Positions 6,075-9,451 of a stretch of 9,451 bases of DNA are shown here, piece after piece. The stretch spans positions 1-9,451 of the forward strand of contig JAHYJF010000130.1 in assembly GCA_019428955.1 (NCBI GenBank). The letters are read 5' to 3'. Below the pieces are notes generated by a model. It had not been told where the DNA came from. It made no database searches and saw only the letters and a list, made by a program, of their open reading frames with translations. How positions within the stretch are numbered: the first letter of the stretch is position 1; each line of letters opens with the position of its first letter. This DNA is from Burkholderiaceae bacterium. GTDB lineage: Bacteria > Pseudomonadota > Gammaproteobacteria > Burkholderiales > Burkholderiaceae_E. The position numbers were made by a program, and so were the translations under genes.

Positions 6075-7826
6075 TTATGGCATCGGCCCATTAAAAGCCG
6101 AAACTCCGCTTCGGTCGGCATTGTAAATGCGCGTCCTCGCATTTGCCACTACTCGGCGCTCTCCATCATAATCCAACTCACATCTTTGGCTTGGCTCTGG
6201 ATTGTAGATGTCGGTGCGGATCGCATAGTGAATTTGACACCCAGCGACTATCATGTCGCCGATACTTACGTACCAATTCGTCGAATTTCTGTTGGTCTTC
6301 AACCCCAAGGCCTTCTCGCTGTCAATTAGTGCATGAACAGTACCGAATACGGCTCGATAAGTTTCTCCATCTGGAGCGAAAAACCAGTCGTCGGTGCTCA
6401 GGAGGTACTTTTCCCCAATTTCCATAGCGCCCCCGACGAGTGCTGAGCAGCCGGTCCGGCCGCCATTGATCATGCTGTCCATTGATGCCCAGTTAAGACC
6501 AAGCCTGTTGTGTCTGTCAATCTTCTCCGTTGCCAGTTCCCACCGCCGCACGGCGACATCGCAGTAGACCGGGTCCAGTTCCACCGCACAGCAGCGGCCC
6601 GCGGTGCGTTCGGCCGCGATCAGCTGGGTGCCGGAGCCGCAGAATGGCTCGAACACCAGGTCGCCGGGGGCGGTGAAGGCCTCCAGCACTGCCTCGACCA
6701 GCGCCACCGGGAATACGGCCGGGTGCGATCCGGCCGCGCCCAGCCCGCCCTTGTGGCGCATGATGCGGAACACGGAGTCCGGGATCCGATGGCTCTGGAT
6801 CGCGTTGCCGTAGCCTGTCTTGCGATGGACGGTGCCGTCGGCCCCGCGCAGGCCGCCGCCACCGAGGGTTTCGCCCGCGTGCTTGCTCTCGACCGTCTTG
6901 CTCGGCTTCCGGGGCTGGCGGTTGAAGTGGAAGATGAACTCGTGCGAAGGCGCCAGCCGCCCGTTCCAGTCGCCGGGCAGGCCCGGCCCCTGGTCCCAGA
7001 CATACCAGCCGAAGCGCCGCCAGCCCAGCGCGCGCATCCAGGTGAGCCAGCCGTCCAAAATCGGGACCCACTCGCCATCTCGCTGGACGAGGCCGAGGTT
7101 CACCAGCAACTGGGTGGTATCGGTGACCGGTGCTGCGGCGAAGACGCCCTGCATCAGCGAATCCCAAACGCCGACCTTCTCTTTCGCCGCGCCATAGTCG
7201 CGCTGCTGGGCATAGGGCGGCGAGGTGAACATCAGTGAGGCCTGCGCGCCGTCCATCAGCCGCGCCACCACGGCCGGGTCAGTGGCATCGCCGCAGATCA
7301 GCCGGTGATCGCCCAGCGCCCAGATATCGCCGGGGCGGGTGATCGGCTTGGCCGGAACCTCCGGGATCGCATCCGCGGTGTCATCGTCGATGGGCGCTCG
7401 GTCGTCGGCATCGTTCAGCAGAGCGTCGAGCTCGTCCTCGGGGATCCCGATCAGCCCGAGGTCGAAATCCTCGGCTATCAGCCCGCGCAACTCCTCGAGC
7501 AGCAACGCCTCGTCCCACACGCCCAGTTCGGTCAGCTTGTTGTCGGTGATGCGATAGGCCCGGCGCTGCGCCTCGGTCAGGTGGCCCAGCACGATCACCG
7601 GGGCCTCGGACAGGCCGAGGAGGGCGGCCGCCAGGATGCGGCCGTGGCCAGCGATCAGCTCGCCGTCGGCCGCCACCAGCACCGGCACGGTCCAGCCGAA
7701 CTCGGCCATGCTGGCTGCGATCTTGGCCACCTGATCGGCGTCGTGCGTTTTTGCGTTGCGGGCATAGGGTTTCAACCGGGCGAGGTGCCAATGTTCAATC
7801 CGGCCCGGTAGCAAGGGCGCATTCAT
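6075..7826 (-). CDS. ParB-domain DNA methyltransferase (beta-type, TSPPY) with an unusual C-terminal extension
   Basis: A 583-residue orphan phage-type DNA methyltransferase. Residues 11-137 are a ParB/Srx-like domain with the GHGR motif (60-63) and the RAYRITDNKLTELG helix. The catalytic part starts at PGDIWALGDHRLICGD (165-180); motif IV is TSPPY (201-205) and the SAM-binding motif EPFCGSGT (393-400) comes last, the IV-TRD-I order of beta-class N4-cytosine/N6-adenine enzymes. TSPPY favours N4-cytosine but does not prove it. The conserved fold ends near VAVRRWELATE (425-434). The next 135-150 residues are an add-on rich in aromatic and beta-forming residues (WFFAPDGETYRAVFGTVHAL, NWYVSIGDMIVAGCQIHY), encoded in lower-GC DNA. 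Internal ATGs at 6482 and 6425 could start that part on their own. The gene start overlaps the upstream methyltransferase stop as ATGA. The role is probably to protect phage DNA from host restriction. Confidence 0.9.
   Translation of the reverse strand: MNAPLLPGRIEHWHLARLKPYARNAKTHDADQVAKIAASMAEFGWTVPVLVAADGELIAGHGRILAAALLGLSEAPVIVLGHLTEAQRRAYRITDNKLTELGVWDEALLLEELRGLIAEDFDLGLIGIPEDELDALLNDADDRAPIDDDTADAIPEVPAKPITRPGDIWALGDHRLICGDATDPAVVARLMDGAQASLMFTSPPYAQQRDYGAAKEKVGVWDSLMQGVFAAAPVTDTTQLLVNLGLVQRDGEWVPILDGWLTWMRALGWRRFGWYVWDQGPGLPGDWNGRLAPSHEFIFHFNRQPRKPSKTVESKHAGETLGGGGLRGADGTVHRKTGYGNAIQSHRIPDSVFRIMRHKGGLGAAGSHPAVFPVALVEAVLEAFTAPGDLVFEPFCGSGTQLIAAERTAGRCCAVELDPVYCDVAVRRWELATEKIDRHNRLGLNWASMDSMINGGRTGCSALVGGAMEIGEKYLLSTDDWFFAPDGETYRAVFGTVHALIDSEKALGLKTNRNSTNWYVSIGDMIVAGCQIHYAIRTDIYNPEPSQRCELDYDGERRVVANARTRIYNADRSGVSAFNGPMP
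7416..7796 (-). repeat. diverged direct repeat, copy 1 (ParB domain of downstream methyltransferase)
   Basis: This encodes residues 11-137 of the 583-aa methyltransferase. It aligns codon for codon, without gaps, with 8675-9055. By hand, about 96 of 127 residues are identical, including the runs DQVAKIAASM and DGELIAGHGR. The copies lie 1259 bp apart in the same orientation. This is an old domain duplication or recruitment of the same domain by two different catalytic modules. Confidence 0.8.
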
Positions 7827-9085
7827 GCCGCCAGCCTCTTCGCCTTTAGATCGGCGAAGGTTTCGCCGGTGTCGGCCAAGACCGCATTGGCGCCGGTGAA
7901 CTGCTGCCAGCGCTCGATGGCCACGTCGACGTAGGCCGGGTTCAACTCGATCCCGAAGCAGACGCGCCCGGTGGTTTCAGCCGCGATCAGCGTTGTGCCA
8001 GATCCCATGAAGGGATCGAACACCGCCTGTCCGGGGCTGGAATTGTTCAGCATCGGGCGACGCATGCATTCCACCGGCTTCTGCGTGCCGTGGATGGTCT
8101 CGGCATCCTGGTCGCGGTTGGCAATTTGCCACAGCGTGGTCTGCTTGCGATCCCCCGCCCAGTGGCCCTTGCCCCTGGCGCGCACGGCATACCAGCAGGG
8201 TTCGTGCTGCCAGTGATAATCGCCGCGGCTGAGAACGAGGCGGTCCTTGGCCCAGATGATCTGCGACCGGATGGCAAAGCCCACCGCCAAAAGGCTCTCG
8301 GCCACGGTCGCGGCGTGCAGCGCACCGTGCCAGACATAGGCGACGTCGCCGGTAAACAGTGCCCACGCCTCGCGCCAGTCGGCACGGTCGTCATTCATTA
8401 CCTTGCCGGTGCGTCTCGTCCTTCCCGCGCCCGCCTGGTTGCGCCAGGACGGATCGTACTCCACGCCGTAAGGTGGATCGGTCACCATCAGAAATGGTTT
8501 CACATCGCCAAGCAGCCGCCCGACCACGTCCGGTGAGGTGCTGTCGCCGCAGATCAGCCGATGCGCGCCCAGCTGCCAAAGGTCGCCCGGCACCGTCACC
8601 GGCGTGACGGGCAGGTCCGGTACGTCGTCCTCACCCTCGACCGGACCATCACCGCCCAGCGCCTCGGGATCCCGCAACAGGGCGTCGAGGTCGTCATCGC
8701 TGATGCCAAGTAGCGTAAGGTCGAAATCCTCGGCCAGCAGCCCCGCGATTTCGTCGCGCAGCAGTGCCTCATCCCATTCGCCCAGTTCCGTCAGCTTGTT
8801 GTCGGCGATCCGGTAAGCCCGGCGCTCGGCTTCGTCGAGATGGCCGAGCCGGATCACCGGCACCTCGGTCAGGCCCAGCAATGTGGCCGCCAGCACCCGG
8901 CCATGTCCTGCAATCAGCTCGCCATCTTCAGCGACCAGGCACGGCACGGTCCAGCCAAACTTGGCCATGCTGGCGGCGATCTTCGCAACTTGGTCGTCGC
9001 CATGCATTTTGGCATTGTGGGCATAGGGTCGCAGCCGCTCGATCGGCCAGGTTTCGATCTGGCTCGGTGCGAAGACGAGGTCCAT
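7823..9085 (-). CDS. ParB-domain DNA methyltransferase (beta-type, DPPY, probable N6-adenine)
   Basis: A 420-residue orphan DNA methyltransferase, first gene of the pair. Its N-terminal ParB-like domain (11-137, GHGR at 60-63) aligns without gaps to that of the next gene. Catalytic motifs: HRLICGDST (175-183), motif IV DPPYG (203-207), a target-recognition region with VWHGALHA and WYAVRARGKGHWAGDRKQTT (298-317), HGTQKPVE (332-339), and motif I DPFMGSGTTLIAAE (357-370) followed by CFGIELNPAYVDVAIERW. DPPY with this IV-TRD-I order fits the beta class and usually N6-adenine methylation. It ends normally soon after motif I (FADLKAKRLAA), unlike its neighbour. No clear ribosome site precedes the ATG at 9085. 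The frame stays open upstream to about 9280 but contains no ATG, GTG or TTG, so this start is kept. No restriction enzyme is adjacent. Confidence 0.92.
   Translation of the reverse strand: MDLVFAPSQIETWPIERLRPYAHNAKMHGDDQVAKIAASMAKFGWTVPCLVAEDGELIAGHGRVLAATLLGLTEVPVIRLGHLDEAERRAYRIADNKLTELGEWDEALLRDEIAGLLAEDFDLTLLGISDDDLDALLRDPEALGGDGPVEGEDDVPDLPVTPVTVPGDLWQLGAHRLICGDSTSPDVVGRLLGDVKPFLMVTDPPYGVEYDPSWRNQAGAGRTRRTGKVMNDDRADWREAWALFTGDVAYVWHGALHAATVAESLLAVGFAIRSQIIWAKDRLVLSRGDYHWQHEPCWYAVRARGKGHWAGDRKQTTLWQIANRDQDAETIHGTQKPVECMRRPMLNNSSPGQAVFDPFMGSGTTLIAAETTGRVCFGIELNPAYVDVAIERWQQFTGANAVLADTGETFADLKAKRLAA
8675..9055 (-). repeat. diverged direct repeat, copy 2 (ParB domain of upstream methyltransferase)
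   Basis: This encodes residues 11-137 of the 420-aa methyltransferase and is the partner of 7416-7796. After residue 137 the two proteins diverge in linker and target-recognition region, then share only methyltransferase motifs. The similarity is therefore centred on the ParB domain, not the whole gene. Confidence 0.8.
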
Positions 9086-9110
9086 GGGGCAGGGCTCGGG
9101 ATATGGAGGC

Positions 9111-9118
9111 GGGGGGGG
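9111..9118. repeat. eight-G homopolymer in the leader of the methyltransferase operon
   Basis: An uninterrupted run of 8 G (8 C on the coding strand) lies 26-33 bp upstream of the first methyltransferase ATG. It is the longest homopolymer noticed near a gene start in this window. Its position would put it in the promoter or 5' leader, where slippage could change expression. It may equally be a chance GC-rich run. Confidence 0.5.
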
Positions 9119-9182
9119 CGCAACGATGCGCGCGCTGGGCGTGGCCAGCGGCAGATTCAGGTGCGCGATGGGTGAAAACGAA

Positions 9183-9212
9183 AGCGCCCGCGAGGGGCAT
9201 CCTCGGGGCGCT
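9183..9212 (-). terminator. intrinsic-terminator-like hairpin upstream of the methyltransferase operon
   Basis: AGCGCCC-G-CGAGG pairs with CCTCG-GGGCGCT: twelve base pairs with one bulged G and a 5-nt loop. Read on the minus strand the stem is followed at once by TTCGTTTTC, the layout of an intrinsic terminator. It would stop minus-strand transcription coming from the right, ahead of the methyltransferases. No minus-strand gene is visible to the right, because the insertion sequence begins there. It could instead be an attenuator in the methyltransferase leader. On the plus strand the following bases (ATTCTTC) are only weakly T-rich. Confidence 0.55.
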
Positions 9213-9334
9213 ATTCTTCGATGATCAAGGGGTAGGTCAAGAGGGGCAGCTTTGTCAAATGAAAAATAGACGTGGATTCAATGACTTCTCAATGCGTGGC
9301 TTCCACTGCCTGGCTTCCGGCGAAGTGATGGAGT

Positions 9335-9411
9335 GGATGCCTCCCTCCCCTACGGCATCGCAATGTGCCAAGCTTTGGACGTTGAAACCAAGCAAATCGA
9401 AGGAGGCATCC
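9335..9411 (+). promoter_or_regulatory. inverted repeat that can hide the transposase ribosome binding site
   Basis: GGATGCCTCC (9335-9344) is the exact reverse complement of GGAGGCATCC (9402-9411). The right arm contains the GGAGG ribosome site and runs up to the base before the GTG start; two G-U pairs could extend the stem into the start codon. In the mRNA this 10-bp stem with a 57-nt loop would block initiation. The left arm overlaps by three bases (9335-9337) a competing hairpin formed by 9302-9307 and 9332-9337, so the two folds exclude each other. Confidence 0.6.
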
Positions 9412-9451
9412 GTGAAAGAAGTTACCATCATTGGCGTCGATCTGGCAAAGA
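9412..9451 (+). CDS. IS110-family transposase, first 13 codons only
   Basis: Thirteen codons from a GTG start read MKEVTIIGVDLAK, the typical beginning of IS110-family transposases, where the Asp in IGVDLAK is the first acidic residue of the RuvC-like DEDD catalytic site. AGGAGG (9401-9406) lies 5 nt before the GTG, which fixes the start. The rest of the gene, including the Tnp20 domain with its catalytic serine, is beyond the right edge, so completeness and the IS110/IS1111 subgroup cannot be judged. Confidence 0.75.
   Translation, partial: MKEVTIIGVDLAK

Larger units (their letters stand above)
5874..6530. other. segment of lowered GC content, possible transferred module
   Basis: Base composition changes sharply here. 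For example, 6241-6300 has 28 G+C of 60 and 6001-6060 has 26 of 60, whereas 7621-7680 in the same methyltransferase gene has 47 of 60. The segment covers the convergent gap after the DUF3489 gene, a possible 22-codon gene and the last 135-140 codons of the methyltransferase. The rightward return to high GC near 6530 falls inside that coding frame, just where the conserved methyltransferase fold ends. This suggests a module of different origin joined to the 3' end of the gene. No terminal repeats were found at its edges. Confidence 0.6.
9230..9451 (+). mobile_element. left end of an IS110-family insertion sequence (exact boundary not determined)
   Basis: The transposase start at 9412 shows that an IS110-family element enters from the right. 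The non-coding DNA before it (about 9230-9411) is lower in GC than the phage genes and carries several inverted repeats: TCCACT/AGTGGA (9302-9307 with 9332-9337), CTTC/GAAG (9314-9317 with 9322-9325) and a 10-bp pair at 9335-9344 with 9402-9411. A TTGTCA box at 9252-9257 resembles a -35, with a loose TTCAAT -10 at 9277-9282 (19-nt spacer). IS110 elements usually lack clear terminal inverted repeats and may make no target duplication, so the left boundary given here is only a guess from base composition. Nothing else coding is seen in 9086-9411. Confidence 0.55.

Noticed and set aside
6510..7238. Plus-strand open frame of 242 codons opposite the methyltransferase
   Set aside because: Antisense to the conserved catalytic motifs (TSPPY, EPFCGSGT) of a clear methyltransferase; no own domain.
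8928..9200. Minus-strand frame of 90 codons overlapping the methyltransferase start
   Set aside because: It is in another phase over the conserved ParB domain and no domain is visible; it does not explain the terminator-like hairpin.
9086..9280. Possible N-terminal extension of the 420-aa methyltransferase upstream of 9085
   Set aside because: The frame is open for about 65 codons, with a Pro-rich run over the G tract, but contains no ATG, GTG or TTG, and its paralogue starts at the equivalent position.
1..9451. CRISPR array, tRNA gene, phage attachment site
   Set aside because: No regularly spaced repeats, no cloverleaf with CCA-type end and no integrase or tRNA-derived direct repeats were seen anywhere in the window.

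Overview
This window is the left-hand part of a lambda-like prophage (or phage-derived island) in a GC-rich bacterium, most likely an alphaproteobacterium of the Rhodobacterales type. That placement is inferred from the high GC with strong third-position bias, the GpA/gpW/lambda-portal/S49 gene order, the pair of ParB-domain DNA methyltransferases and a DUF3489 protein. No rRNA or host housekeeping gene is present to confirm it.

Region 1 (1-4873, minus strand) is a tightly packed head and DNA-packaging operon. In transcription order it holds a small terminase (Nu1-like), the large terminase (GpA family), a gpW-like head-tail joining protein, a lambda-type portal protein and an S49-family prohead protease cut by the left edge. 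Every junction is an overlap or a gap of 3 nt or less, so translation is probably coupled. The major capsid gene would be expected just beyond the left edge.

Region 2 (4874-5873, plus strand) is a two-gene cassette pointing against the operon: a 75-aa protein of unknown function, then a 186-aa protein with a C-terminal DUF3489 domain and two winged-helix-like segments. A perfect 8-bp GC-rich hairpin lies between them.

Region 3 (5874-6530) is clearly less GC-rich than its surroundings. It holds convergent intergenic DNA, a possible 22-codon gene with a very good ribosome binding site, and an unusual C-terminal extension of about 135 residues on the neighbouring methyltransferase.

Region 4 (6075-9085, minus strand) is a pair of DNA methyltransferase genes overlapping by ATGA. 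Both proteins begin with nearly the same ParB/partner-switch domain (about 96 of 127 aligned residues identical by hand count), but their catalytic modules differ (TSPPY versus DPPY). No restriction endonuclease is visible, so they are best read as orphan phage methyltransferases that may protect phage DNA from restriction.

Region 5 (9086-9451) has an 8-G tract in the methyltransferase leader and an intrinsic-terminator-like hairpin whose upstream gene is not visible. Next comes the left end of an IS110-family insertion sequence, whose transposase starts at 9412 and runs off the right edge. The insertion sequence leader is rich in inverted repeats, one of which would sequester the transposase ribosome binding site.
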